Source: Gammaproteobacteria bacterium
Lineage (GTDB): Bacteria > Pseudomonadota > Gammaproteobacteria > Steroidobacterales > UBA11654
DNA: 13,638 nt
Direction of reading: 5' to 3'
Assembly (NCBI GenBank): GCA_012965065.1
Contig: DTSX01000004.1
Location: 9,192 to 22,829, forward strand
A program made the position numbers and the translations under genes. The notes beneath the pieces were generated by a model, which was not told the origin of the DNA, ran no database searches, and saw nothing but the letters and a program-made list of their open reading frames with translations. Of the stretch, positions 1 through 7,084 are shown one piece after another; position 1 is the first letter of the stretch, and each line of letters opens with the position of its first letter.

Positions 1-590
1 GTGAATGCCAGTAAAAATCCAAGACCGAGAAAGGTAATAAAAACCAGGAAGATATTGCCATCTGAAATCAGATTCCCAAGCCTGTACTGTTCCGATTCAC
101 TTGTTATGTTGATTGGATTGACCTTGTTAAGGTCACTCTGATCCATAAAAACTTCTCTTTGCCAAGTCTGTGGTGGGTAGCACAAGCCAATATCGGCACA
201 TCCTTGCAATTTGATTTCAATAATAAAATTGTTGCCAACCAAGTCTTTTTCAACAATGTTCACTGGGATTTTGACAATCATTGAATCTCGATAAATTTCT
301 GTGGAGCCAAAAAATTCGTCGACATGTGCCTTGCCTGCTGGCAATTCTGCTTGACTCAATTGTATGTTTTGACTGGTACTGGCATAAGAAATTTTATCTT
401 TGTAAAGGTAATACCCTTGTTTAATTTCATGAGATATTACTATGTTATCGGCTTGATATGAGACAGTAACTGGGAAAGCTTGTTCAGGTTTTAATACCTG
501 CTGTGCCAATACCGGTGAAGCAAAGCAGAACACAAAAGCCAATAAAAAAGCTCTAGCCATACCCATGAAGTTGTAGCCTGTGTTTATCAT
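1..590 (-). CDS. dsbD: Thiol:disulfide interchange protein DsbD, N-terminal part (partial at window edge)
   Basis: The gene reads leftwards off the window; 196 residues are visible. DsbD carries electrons from cytoplasmic thioredoxin across the inner membrane to periplasmic DsbC/DsbG and CcmG. A signal peptide (hydrophobic core about residues 13-26, likely cut after PVLA) is followed by the periplasmic alpha domain. This shows the family's GYYLYKDKI stretch (residues 59-67), a DEFFGSTEIYRD segment (91-102) and the redox motif GCADIGLCYPP with Cys131 and Cys137, the pair that accepts electrons and hands them to client proteins. The first membrane helix of the beta domain begins near residue 178. 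Start choice is open: ATG at 590, 566 or 560 all keep the signal peptide, and none has a well-spaced Shine-Dalgarno. The gene is divergent from groES, an arrangement I recall from other gammaproteobacteria. The identity is secure; the beta and gamma domains lie outside the window. Confidence 0.93.
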   Translation of the reverse strand, partial: MINTGYNFMGMARAFLLAFVFCFASPVLAQQVLKPEQAFPVTVSYQADNIVISHEIKQGYYLYKDKISYASTSQNIQLSQAELPAGKAHVDEFFGSTEIYRDSMIVKIPVNIVEKDLVGNNFIIEIKLQGCADIGLCYPPQTWQREVFMDQSDLNKVNPINITSESEQYRLGNLISDGNIFLVFITFLGLGFLLAF

Positions 591-697
591 ATCGGTTTAA
601 GACACTCCCAAAAGCAAAAGGATTTTGTTCCAATTGATCATTTTATTATTTTTTTCGACAATTTAGAGATTATTTAGTGAAAAAACCTTATTCTGAC

Positions 698-725
698 TTG
701 AAATTTTTTAAACCATCCTTATGAT
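698..725 (+). promoter_or_regulatory. Sigma70-type promoter of groES-groEL
   Basis: TTGAAA (698-703) and TATGAT (720-725), each matching consensus at 5 of 6 positions, are separated by 16 bases. The predicted transcript start is near 732, inside the CIRCE element that follows, which is the normal geometry for HrcA repression. The sequence CTTGAAA also resembles a sigma32 -35 box, but no CCCCAT-like -10 lies at the right distance, so heat control by HrcA release is favoured over a sigma32 promoter. Confidence 0.7.
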
Positions 726-751
726 TAGCACTCTCCTAGTGAGACTGCTAA
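725..751 (+). promoter_or_regulatory. CIRCE operator (HrcA binding site)
   Basis: The consensus is TTAGCACTC-N9-GAGTGCTAA. Here the left arm TTAGCACTC (725-733) is perfect, the spacer is exactly 9 bases (734-742), and the right arm GACTGCTAA (743-751) has one mismatch. It overlaps the end of the -10 box and the predicted transcript start. HrcA bound here should block transcription; GroESL keeps HrcA active, giving feedback control of chaperonin level. hrcA itself is not in the window. Confidence 0.9.
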
Positions 752-771
752 AAGTGCACCATGCACTAGGA
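734..771 (+). repeat. Overlapping inverted repeats in the groES leader
   Basis: Two further palindromes share bases with CIRCE. TCCTAGTG (734-741, the CIRCE spacer) pairs perfectly with CACTAGGA (764-771). Inside it, AGTGCA (753-758) pairs with TGCACT (762-767) around a three-base loop. If transcribed, the groES leader could fold in at least two exclusive ways. Function is not known; this may only be a leader-stabilising hairpin. Confidence 0.5.
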
Positions 772-800
772 TAGGATCTATATAGACAAATAACAAATTG

Positions 801-805
801 AGGAG
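801..805 (+). promoter_or_regulatory. Ribosome binding site of groES
   Basis: AGGAG lies seven bases before the ATG at 813. It is among the best Shine-Dalgarno sequences in the window, in keeping with high expression of groES, and it fixes the start. Confidence 0.85.
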
Positions 806-812
806 CTGATAG

Positions 813-1103
813 ATGAATATTCGTCCACTTCAAGATCGTGTAATCATAAAGCGCATGGAAGAGGAAAAAACCTCTCCAGGCGGTATCGTTATACCTGATA
901 GCGCAACTGAGAAACCAATAAAAGGCGAGGTTGTTGCAGTTGGTAATGGGCTTGTTCTCGACAATGGCGAAATACGCCCATTGGACTTAAAGGTTGGAGA
1001 CAAGGTGCTGTTTGGGAAATACAGTGGGACAGAAGTCAAACTGGATGGCGAGGAACTGGTGGTTATGAAAGAGGATGATGTGATGGCTGTGCTTGAGGAC
1101 TAA
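813..1103 (+). CDS. groES: Co-chaperonin GroES (Hsp10)
   Basis: This 96-residue protein has the usual family length. The heptameric GroES ring caps GroEL in the cytoplasm and forms the closed folding chamber. The N-terminus MNIRPLQDRVIIKR is typical. The mobile loop that contacts GroEL is at about residues 16-33, including SPGGIVIPDSA, and the roof region follows in the middle third. The C-terminal ELVVMKEDDVMAVLE strand is complete. The gene lies 58 bases upstream of groEL and shares its promoter, so both are under the CIRCE operator. Nothing is missing and the identification is certain. Confidence 0.98.
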   Translation: MNIRPLQDRVIIKRMEEEKTSPGGIVIPDSATEKPIKGEVVAVGNGLVLDNGEIRPLDLKVGDKVLFGKYSGTEVKLDGEELVVMKEDDVMAVLED

Positions 1104-1161
1104 TGCATTGCGTCAGATCAATAAATTTAAATTTAAACAAATAAGATAAGAGGATAAACAA

Positions 1162-2805
1162 ATGGCTGCTAAAGAAGTTAAATTCGGCAATAATGCCCGA
1201 CAGAAAATGATGACCGGGATAAATGTATTGGCTGATGCGGTTAGGATAACACTTGGCCCTAAAGGCAGAAACGTAGTTCTTGATAAGAGTTTTGGTGCAC
1301 CGACGGTTACCAAAGATGGTGTTTCGGTCGCTAAAGAAATTGAGTTAGAAGACAATTTTGAAAACATGGGCGCACAAATGGTAAAGGAAGTTGCTTCCCA
1401 CACTTCTGATGTTGCTGGTGATGGAACCACTACCGCTACTGTGCTTGCCCAAGCTATTTTTAGGGAAGGTTTAAAAGCTGTTTCTGCTGGATTCAATCCC
1501 ATGGATCTCAAACGTGGTATAGATAAAGCCACAAGAGCGGTTGTAGAAAAGCTGGAATCAATTTCAGAGCCTTGCACGGATAATAAAGCCATTGCTCAGG
1601 TTGGTACCATCTCAGCCAACTCAGATCTTTCAGTTGGAGAGATCATAGCCGAGGCAATGGGAAAAGTAGGTAAAGAGGGCGTCATCACTGTCGAGGAAGG
1701 GTCAGGATTGGACAACGAACTTGAAATTGTGGAAGGCATGCAATTTGATCGGGGCTATTTGTCACCTTACTTTATCAATCAAGCTGAAAGCCAAAGTGTT
1801 GAGTTGGAAGATCCTTACATTCTTTTGTTTGATAAGAAAATATCAAACATCAGAGATTTATTGCCTCTGCTTGAAGGTGTGGCAAAATCTGGAAGGCCTT
1901 TGTTGGTGATCGCTGAAGACATTGAAGGTGAAGCCTTGGCTACGCTAGTGGTGAATAACATCAGAGGCATCGTTAAAGTCGCCGGTGTTAAGGCACCCGG
2001 TTTTGGCGATCGAAGAAAAGCGATGTTACAAGATATTGCTATCTTGACTGGTGGTCAGGTGATTGCAGAGGAAGTTGGATTGAGTCTTGAAAAGGCAACC
2101 TTAGAAGATTTGGGTAATGCCAAAAAAGTTCAAATCACCAAAGACAATACTACTTTGATTGATGGTGCTGGGACTGGTTCTGATATCAAATCAAGAATTG
2201 ATCAAATTAATAGAGAGATCGAGGACTCAACATCAGACTACGACAAAGAAAAACTCCAAGAACGGGTTGCTAAACTCTCCGGGGGTGTTGCGGTCGTCAA
2301 AGTAGGTGCTGCAACCGAAATTGAGATGAAAGAGAAGAAAGCTCGAGTTGAAGATGCTTTGCATGCCACCAGAGCAGCCGTTGAAGAGGGGGTTGTTGCT
2401 GGAGGCGGTGTTGCATTTATTCGAGCAAGAGTTTCCTTGGAAGGCTTAGAGGGAGATAATGATGATCAAAATGTTGGCATCAACATTCTCAAAAAAGCTT
2501 TGGAAGAGCCACTTCGACAAATTGTCAGGAATGCAGGAAATGATGCTTCAGTTGTTCTTAATCAAGTAGCAAACGGTGAAGGTAATTATGGTTACAATGC
2601 AGCCACCAATGAGTATGGCGATTTAGTTAAAATGGGAATTATTGACCCAACCAAAGTAACCCGCTTTGCCCTACAAAATGCGGCGTCTGTTACCGGTCTG
2701 TTGTTAACAACAGAGGCAATGGTTGCCGAGGCGCCACAGGATGATGTACCTGCGTCACCGATGCCTGATATGGGCGGCATGGGTGGAATGGGCGGAATGA
2801 TGTAA
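1162..2805 (+). CDS. groEL: Chaperonin GroEL (Hsp60)
   Basis: This 547-residue protein has the expected length for the ATP-driven folding chamber of two heptameric rings. The N-terminus AAKEVKFGNNARQKM, the nucleotide motif LGPKGRNVVLDKSFGAPTVT (31-50) and GDGTTT (86-91, catalytic Asp87) are present. The apical domain contains VEGMQFDRGYLSPYF and APGFGDRRKAML. The equatorial VAGGGVAF follows, and the protein ends in the flexible Gly-Met tail GGMGGMGGMM. A small oddity is His80 just before TSDVAGDG, where Lys is common. An AGAGGA-type ribosome site precedes the ATG by about eight bases. It is co-transcribed with groES and followed by a strong terminator. It appears to be a normal housekeeping copy. 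Confidence 0.99.
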   Translation: MAAKEVKFGNNARQKMMTGINVLADAVRITLGPKGRNVVLDKSFGAPTVTKDGVSVAKEIELEDNFENMGAQMVKEVASHTSDVAGDGTTTATVLAQAIFREGLKAVSAGFNPMDLKRGIDKATRAVVEKLESISEPCTDNKAIAQVGTISANSDLSVGEIIAEAMGKVGKEGVITVEEGSGLDNELEIVEGMQFDRGYLSPYFINQAESQSVELEDPYILLFDKKISNIRDLLPLLEGVAKSGRPLLVIAEDIEGEALATLVVNNIRGIVKVAGVKAPGFGDRRKAMLQDIAILTGGQVIAEEVGLSLEKATLEDLGNAKKVQITKDNTTLIDGAGTGSDIKSRIDQINREIEDSTSDYDKEKLQERVAKLSGGVAVVKVGAATEIEMKEKKARVEDALHATRAAVEEGVVAGGGVAFIRARVSLEGLEGDNDDQNVGINILKKALEEPLRQIVRNAGNDASVVLNQVANGEGNYGYNAATNEYGDLVKMGIIDPTKVTRFALQNAASVTGLLLTTEAMVAEAPQDDVPASPMPDMGGMGGMGGMM

Positions 2806-2830
2806 AGAAACCCATTACGCAAAGAATAAA

Positions 2831-2857
2831 AAGCCCTGCACAGCGGGGCTTTTTTTT
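2831..2857 (+). terminator. Intrinsic terminator after groEL
   Basis: AAGCCCTGC (2831-2839) pairs with GCGGGGCTT (2843-2851) around the loop ACA, giving a nine-base-pair stem with one G-T wobble. A run of eight T follows from 2850. It lies 25 bases after the groEL stop and separates the chaperonin operon from the next genes. Confidence 0.93.
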
Positions 2858-2938
2858 AAATCCTCTACAGAGATACAGCTTTAGTGTTTATCCGAGCTGT
2901 TCTATTATTGTTTTAATAAGATCAGATGAACTGCAATT

Positions 2939-3118
2939 ATGGCAACAAACCAAAAGAAATTTGTAAAAATCAGCAAACAAGACCTACCCTTGGCTTGCCC
3001 TATGCCGGATTACGATGATTGGGATGGGCATCCAAGAGTTTTTTTGCCGGTTGATACTGAGAGGACAACTTGTCCTTACTGCGGCACTGTCTACCAGTTG
3101 ATTGATTTTGATGACTGA
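2939..3118 (+). CDS. zf-CHCC domain zinc-finger protein (59 aa)
   Basis: This is a small protein of 59 residues. After a short basic N-terminus it carries the CHCC zinc-finger pattern: Cys20, His31, Cys45 and Cys48, with the characteristic segments CPMPDYDDWDGHPRVFL and CPYCGTVYQL. Bacterial members are short and often annotated only as zinc-finger domain-containing protein; the family is related to the C-terminal domain of the mitochondrial complex I subunit NDUFS6. Zinc binding by the four residues is a confident family inference; the cellular role is unknown. No clear Shine-Dalgarno precedes the ATG. Its last codons overlap the probable ATG (3111) of the glycosyltransferase by eight bases, so the two are probably translated together. 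Confidence 0.85.
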   Translation: MATNQKKFVKISKQDLPLACPMPDYDDWDGHPRVFLPVDTERTTCPYCGTVYQLIDFDD

Positions 3119-4181
3119 AACCAAACCAATCCTCTGCCATGTTAATTTGGCAACTGGGTTTCGAGGCGGTGAGAGACAGACATATCTGTTGATGGATCGT
3201 CTGAGCAACCAAGGTTGGCAACAGAAACTGATCGCGAGAAAATCAGGCAAACTTGCCGAATTGTCACAATCGGTCGACAATCTCACAATTGTTGAAACCG
3301 GCATAAATCCTTTGCAATACCTGGGTCATTTTGCCAATGTCGATATTGTTCATTTGCATGAGTCGAGAGCATTTTTGACCTTGCATGTATCTGGCCATTT
3401 GCGACAGACTCCCTACGTGCTGACTCGAAGGGTGCAAAGAAGCCCAAGAAAAAATTGGTTGAATCAGAGTGTGTATTCGAAAGCTAATGCGGTAGTGACT
3501 TTATCCGATGCCATAGGCCGGATTGTGAACGAATCCTTGGGCATCAAGCTCAATTACAGCGTTATACCCAGTGCTAAGACGGGGTTTAGTTTCAATTCTG
3601 ACGAAGTGCAGTCAATTCGTTCCAGGTTAAAGGGGGACTTTGTTGTTGGCCACATTGGCACTTTGGACGACAGCCACAAGGGGCAACTGCAAATTATTGA
3701 AACCGCTAGGCGATTCTCTGCTTCACATCCTGAAATATGTTTTGTTCTTGTTGGTGAGGGACGAGACTTTGAATTATTCAAGCAACAAACTGCTTCTCTC
3801 GACAATATTGCGCTTGTTGGTCTGGTGGACAATGTTGGGGATTATTTAAAGGCGTTTGATATTTTTTTGTTTCCATCCCGTCATGAAGGTCTGGGATCAA
3901 TCCTATTGGATGCTCTGGATTTTGGTTTGCCGGTTATTGCTACAGATGTAGGCGGCATTCCTGAAATCATCGAAAATGACGTCAATGGGTTTTTAGTCAA
4001 ACCCGATGCGATTGATGACATCTGTGAATCCATCCTGGGTTTGTATTCCGAGAGCACCCTGATAGAGCAAATTGCACAAGCAAATACTGAGAAAGCTAAA
4101 TCCTACACTGTTGGCACAATGGCGGACAAATATGTTCAAATATACCAAAGAATCTTAACCAATCATGAACAAACACCCTAG
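3111..4181 (+). CDS. GT4-family glycosyltransferase, probably LPS/LOS or envelope glycan
   Basis: This 356-residue GT-B fold glycosyltransferase would transfer a sugar from a nucleotide donor at the cytoplasmic face of the membrane. The N-terminal acceptor domain has the loop GFRGGERQ (16-23) and HLHESR (81-86). The C-terminal donor domain starts at VVGHIGTLDDSHKGQ (178-192), then LVGEGRDF (213-220) and PSRHEGLGSILLDALDFGLPVIATDVGGIPE in pieces from 255 to 285. The family's E-x7-E motif reads Glu259-x7-Asp267, a conservative change. Start choice: ATG 3111 is preferred over upstream TTG codons at 3102 and 3108; it overlaps the zinc-finger stop and has no own Shine-Dalgarno, suggesting coupling. 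Donor and acceptor cannot be assigned. Nearby kdkA, GT9 and lpxL genes make the LPS core a reasonable target. Confidence 0.87.
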   Translation: MTETKPILCHVNLATGFRGGERQTYLLMDRLSNQGWQQKLIARKSGKLAELSQSVDNLTIVETGINPLQYLGHFANVDIVHLHESRAFLTLHVSGHLRQTPYVLTRRVQRSPRKNWLNQSVYSKANAVVTLSDAIGRIVNESLGIKLNYSVIPSAKTGFSFNSDEVQSIRSRLKGDFVVGHIGTLDDSHKGQLQIIETARRFSASHPEICFVLVGEGRDFELFKQQTASLDNIALVGLVDNVGDYLKAFDIFLFPSRHEGLGSILLDALDFGLPVIATDVGGIPEIIENDVNGFLVKPDAIDDICESILGLYSESTLIEQIAQANTEKAKSYTVGTMADKYVQIYQRILTNHEQTP

Positions 4182-4184
4182 GAG
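4181..4184 (+). promoter_or_regulatory. Ribosome binding site deciding the GTG start of the dehydratase
   Basis: GGAG, whose first base is also the last base of the glycosyltransferase stop codon, lies six bases before GTG at 4191. No ATG competes nearby, so the GTG start is well supported and translation is coupled to the gene in front. Confidence 0.75.
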
Positions 4185-4190
4185 ATCACT

Positions 4191-5147
4191 GTGAATCCAG
4201 AGTTCTGTAAAGACGTTGATGCTGCTCTTGAGAGAATTGCAACCCACATAAGGAGGACACCGGTAGAATTTTCGCATTCTATGAGCAACAGTTCAGGCTG
4301 CAAGGTTCTATTAAAACTTGAAAACCTTCAAATTACCGGTTCTTTCAAAGCCAGAGGGGCGGTTAACAAAATGAGCTTGTTGGCACTAGAACATCCAGAG
4401 AGAATTATCACTTTCTCTTCTGGGAATCACGGATCTGCAGTGGCATACGCTTCCAAGATTCTGGAATTAGAATCCCTGATATTCCTCCCTGAAACTGTCT
4501 CCTCTGCCAAGTTGAGTAAGATTGAACAGTTCGGTGCCCAAGTGCAAATCGGGGGCAAAGATTCTGGGGATACCGAACAAGCAGCTAGAGCTTATGCTCT
4601 CAAGCACGGGTATCCGTATGTCTCACCTTACAATGATTATGATGTCATCGCTGGCCAGGGCACCATTGCTGCTGAAGTCAGCCAACAGGTTGATGAAATT
4701 GATGCCGTGTTTATTGCCGTAGGAGGTGGAGGCCTGATTTCTGGGATAGGAGGTTACTTAAAACAGATGCATCCAAGTGTCCAGATTGTTGCTTGTTCAC
4801 CGGAAAATTCTGCAGCCATGCATTATTCATTGGAAGCCGGCACCATCATTGACATTGACCATTTGGAAACTATCAGCGATGGTACGGCCGGTGCATTGGA
4901 AGAAAATGCAATCACGTATGAGTACTGCCATTCTGTTGTAGACCAATCCGTTTTATTGACCGAAGATGAAATTATCAGAAGTATGAAAGAATTTATGAAC
5001 AGTCACCAAATGATGATAGAGGGTTCTGCAGGCGTTGCAATTGCAGGTTTCTCAAAACTACAGCATCAATTTCAGAATAAACAGGTCTTAATCGTAGTTT
5101 GCGGAGCCAACATTAGCAGTGAAAAGTTGATTGAGGTTCTCTCATGA
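4191..5147 (+). CDS. PLP-dependent serine/threonine dehydratase-like enzyme (EutB/BhcB/TdcB type)
   Basis: This 318-residue fold-type II PLP enzyme contains only a catalytic domain and lacks the C-terminal ACT domain of biosynthetic IlvA. TGSFKARGA (49-57) holds the PLP lysine Lys53; SSGNHG (76-81) binds the substrate carboxylate; GGGGLISG (178-185) holds the PLP phosphate; CGANIS (304-309) is near the pyridine nitrogen. PYNDYDVIAGQGTIAAE (146-162) is typical of the serine racemase/threonine dehydratase branch, and SDGTAG (229-234) lies in the region of the metal site in that branch. Such enzymes remove water from beta-hydroxy amino acids to give a 2-imino or 2-oxo acid and ammonia. The stop overlaps the next gene as ATGA. 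That partner makes EutB (hydroxyectoine use) or BhcB (beta-hydroxyaspartate dehydratase) better guesses than plain threonine dehydratase, but the substrate is not determined. Confidence 0.88.
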   Translation: MNPEFCKDVDAALERIATHIRRTPVEFSHSMSNSSGCKVLLKLENLQITGSFKARGAVNKMSLLALEHPERIITFSSGNHGSAVAYASKILELESLIFLPETVSSAKLSKIEQFGAQVQIGGKDSGDTEQAARAYALKHGYPYVSPYNDYDVIAGQGTIAAEVSQQVDEIDAVFIAVGGGGLISGIGGYLKQMHPSVQIVACSPENSAAMHYSLEAGTIIDIDHLETISDGTAGALEENAITYEYCHSVVDQSVLLTEDEIIRSMKEFMNSHQMMIEGSAGVAIAGFSKLQHQFQNKQVLIVVCGANISSEKLIEVLS

Positions 5148-6103
5148 GTAATGCAATGGTACTTGATTGGAGTGAGATTTCAGATTTGTTGCAAAGCATC
5201 GATGTTTATGAGCCCATGAAAGAAGCTTTTATTGAATATTCACTGGGGCATGCTGAAATACCTCCAGTTGGGGAACTACTGTTTGCAGACCCTCCCGGCG
5301 AGGTTCATATCAAATATGGCTATATTAAAGGAGGTTCTCATTACGTCGTGAAAATTGCCTCTGGTTTTGCCAACAATCGAGATCACAATGTGGCCCCAGG
5401 ACAGGGAATGATGATTCTGTTTGATATCAAAACAGGAGTCCCCAGAGCAGTGCTTATTGACGATGCCAATTTGACAGACCTAAGAACAGGCATTGCAGGA
5501 GCAATTGCTTCCAAAGCAATGGCCAATGTTGGTGTTGAAACTGCTTCAATCATTGGTACTGGAGTTCAAGCCAGACATCAAGCAAGGTGCCTATTGGATG
5601 TTATGCCGATAAAGGAAATATGCTGTTGGGGAAGGAATGCAGCAAGGTTGGATGAGCTGGTACAAGACCTTTCCGATTTAGATGTCAGAATCACTGCTTG
5701 CTCCGATTTAAGGGAATTGACCGAACGGTCCCAATTAGTAGTCACCACCACATCCGCCAAGGAGCCCATCATTGATGTTGAGTGGATCCAGCCTGGAACG
5801 CATATAACCGCTGTGGGTTCAGATACGCCAGATAAATGTGAATTGGACCCAAGAATTCTTGATAAAGCATCTATTGTGGTCGCAGACAGCATCGCACAAA
5901 ACAAAGAAAGGGGTGAAATACATCAAGGACTGAAACAGGGGACGGTCAAAGAAGAGGATATTTTAGAATTAGGGGATATCTTTTCCGGTACAGCCAGGGG
6001 AAGAACGAGCATGGACCAAATTTCGGTTGTGGATTTAACCGGAGTTGCGGTTCAGGATTTGGTTATTGCCGAAGCAGTTTTGAAGGCAACAAAATCATCT
6101 TGA
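5144..6103 (+). CDS. Ornithine cyclodeaminase/mu-crystallin family protein (EutC/BhcD-like imine reductase)
   Basis: This 319-residue protein has the full family length. It has the conserved Lys70 (VVKIASGF), the TDLRTGIAGA segment (111-120) with Arg114, a Rossmann dinucleotide motif GTGVQARHQ (138-146), and GSDTPDKCELD (225-235) whose Asp227 matches the catalytic aspartate position of ornithine cyclodeaminase. The stretch VADSIAQNKERGEIHQGL (246-263) and the C-terminal VVDLTGVAVQDLVIAEAV (295-312) are family hallmarks. Members either cyclise ornithine to proline or reduce C=N bonds with NAD(P)H. The start lies inside the stop of the dehydratase gene (ATGA), so the two are tightly coupled, as in eutB-eutC and bhcB/bhcD loci. 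I infer reduction of the imine made by the partner, for example iminosuccinate to aspartate; diaminopropionate-type synthesis (SbnA/SbnB logic) is a weaker alternative. Confidence 0.85.
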   Translation: MSNAMVLDWSEISDLLQSIDVYEPMKEAFIEYSLGHAEIPPVGELLFADPPGEVHIKYGYIKGGSHYVVKIASGFANNRDHNVAPGQGMMILFDIKTGVPRAVLIDDANLTDLRTGIAGAIASKAMANVGVETASIIGTGVQARHQARCLLDVMPIKEICCWGRNAARLDELVQDLSDLDVRITACSDLRELTERSQLVVTTTSAKEPIIDVEWIQPGTHITAVGSDTPDKCELDPRILDKASIVVADSIAQNKERGEIHQGLKQGTVKEEDILELGDIFSGTARGRTSMDQISVVDLTGVAVQDLVIAEAVLKATKSS

Positions 6104-6267
6104 ATGAGACTGTATAATTGGCTTAATGTTAGAATATGCAACAGACAAAACAGAAGGCGATTCTTTTGATGATCCTAAAAGAGTGAACGTTTTTAGTTTT
6201 GGAATTAGTTGTAGTTTCTAATAGCCGAGTTATTGGAATGAAAATAGTGATTTCTTGCTGATACGTA

Positions 6268-7023
6268 TTGCTACCAACCAAATTTAAACCAAAAGGTACC
6301 TTCAATCTCATACGTCTTGGAAAAGACAACGATGGCGGTTATCTTGTAGAAAAAAATTCAATCAATGGTTCAAAAAGTCTGATAGCTATGGGGATTGGAA
6401 AAGATTGGTCTTTTGAAAAAGATTTTTATTCGCTTAACCCAAAAAAAATTAACGCTTACGATCACACGGTCACCATCTTTTTTTGGATAAAGTTTTTTAT
6501 AAAGAAAATCTTAAGAGTCTTATTAGGTCAGTTTTCAGCACCCTATCAAGGAGTGTTAACATTTCTTGATTATAAAAATTTTTTTACAGGTGATGTAGTC
6601 TTCTTTAAAGAAAAGGTCGGTTCAGGTAAGCAGAGCACTATCTCTGTTAATCAGGCAATTGAAAGGCTAGATAAAAACGATATGCCTATATTTTTTAAAA
6701 TTGATATAGAGGGTTCCGAATATGTGATATTGGATCAACTAATTTCTAATAATGAAGACATAATAGGACTTGTTATTGAGTTCCATTATGTTGGCAAAAA
6801 TCAAAATAAAATAGAGAAATTTATTAACTTGTTTCCACTTGAACTAGTTCATATTCATCCAAATAATAATAGAAAAACAGATGATAAAGGAGATCCAAAT
6901 ACACTTGAGATGACATTTGCAAAATCGCCTAAAATGCTTAGCGATAAATTAGTTTTACCAAACGAACTGGATCAAAAAAACGTGCCCCGTAAAGATGAAA
7001 TTAATTTAAATTTTTTATCTTAA
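6268..7023 (+). CDS. FkbM-type SAM-dependent methyltransferase, AT-rich, uncertain 5' end
   Basis: 251 residues are read from TTG 6268. The fold is recognised from GKDNDGGYLVEK (18-29), AMGIGKDWSFEKDF in the SAM-binding region, FFKIDIEGSEY near residues 142-152 (the FkbM hallmark with DIEGSE) and a C-terminal tail LPNELDQKNVPRKDE. Members methylate hydroxyl or amino groups of glycans and other metabolites; the acceptor here is unknown, though envelope glycan is plausible from context. The start is problematic: TTG has no Shine-Dalgarno, and an in-frame TGA sits only two codons before it (6259-6261), preceded by an in-frame ATG at 6238. The gene may therefore have lost its true N-terminus or carry a nonsense mutation. 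Hand counts of four 60-base blocks give about 30% G+C against about 42% in a block of the upstream gene, which points to transfer from an AT-rich source. Confidence 0.75.
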   Translation: MLPTKFKPKGTFNLIRLGKDNDGGYLVEKNSINGSKSLIAMGIGKDWSFEKDFYSLNPKKINAYDHTVTIFFWIKFFIKKILRVLLGQFSAPYQGVLTFLDYKNFFTGDVVFFKEKVGSGKQSTISVNQAIERLDKNDMPIFFKIDIEGSEYVILDQLISNNEDIIGLVIEFHYVGKNQNKIEKFINLFPLELVHIHPNNNRKTDDKGDPNTLEMTFAKSPKMLSDKLVLPNELDQKNVPRKDEINLNFLS

Positions 7024-7084
7024 TAAGTGCCAGATTAGAACAATAAATGAGCAAAGTGAGAATGAAGTTGAATTATTGAAGGTT

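Noticed and set aside
697..718. Sigma32 promoter for groESL
   Set aside because: CTTGAAA is present, but the only CCAT-like sequence is about seven bases downstream instead of 11-16; the sigma70 plus CIRCE reading fits better.
1113..1592. 159-codon minus-strand open frame antisense to groEL
   Set aside because: It mirrors a strongly conserved groEL coding stretch, has low-complexity Ser/Ala/Thr composition and no ribosome site or family motif.
2875..2900. ACAGCT-N14-AGCTGT inverted repeat before the zinc-finger gene
   Set aside because: Arms of six bases with a long spacer are expected by chance at this scale; no regulator is nearby to support an operator.
6113..6118. Perfect TATAAT upstream of the FkbM gene
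   Set aside because: No acceptable -35 lies 16-18 bases upstream, and it is about 150 bases from the start; a chance match in an AT-rich stretch cannot be excluded.
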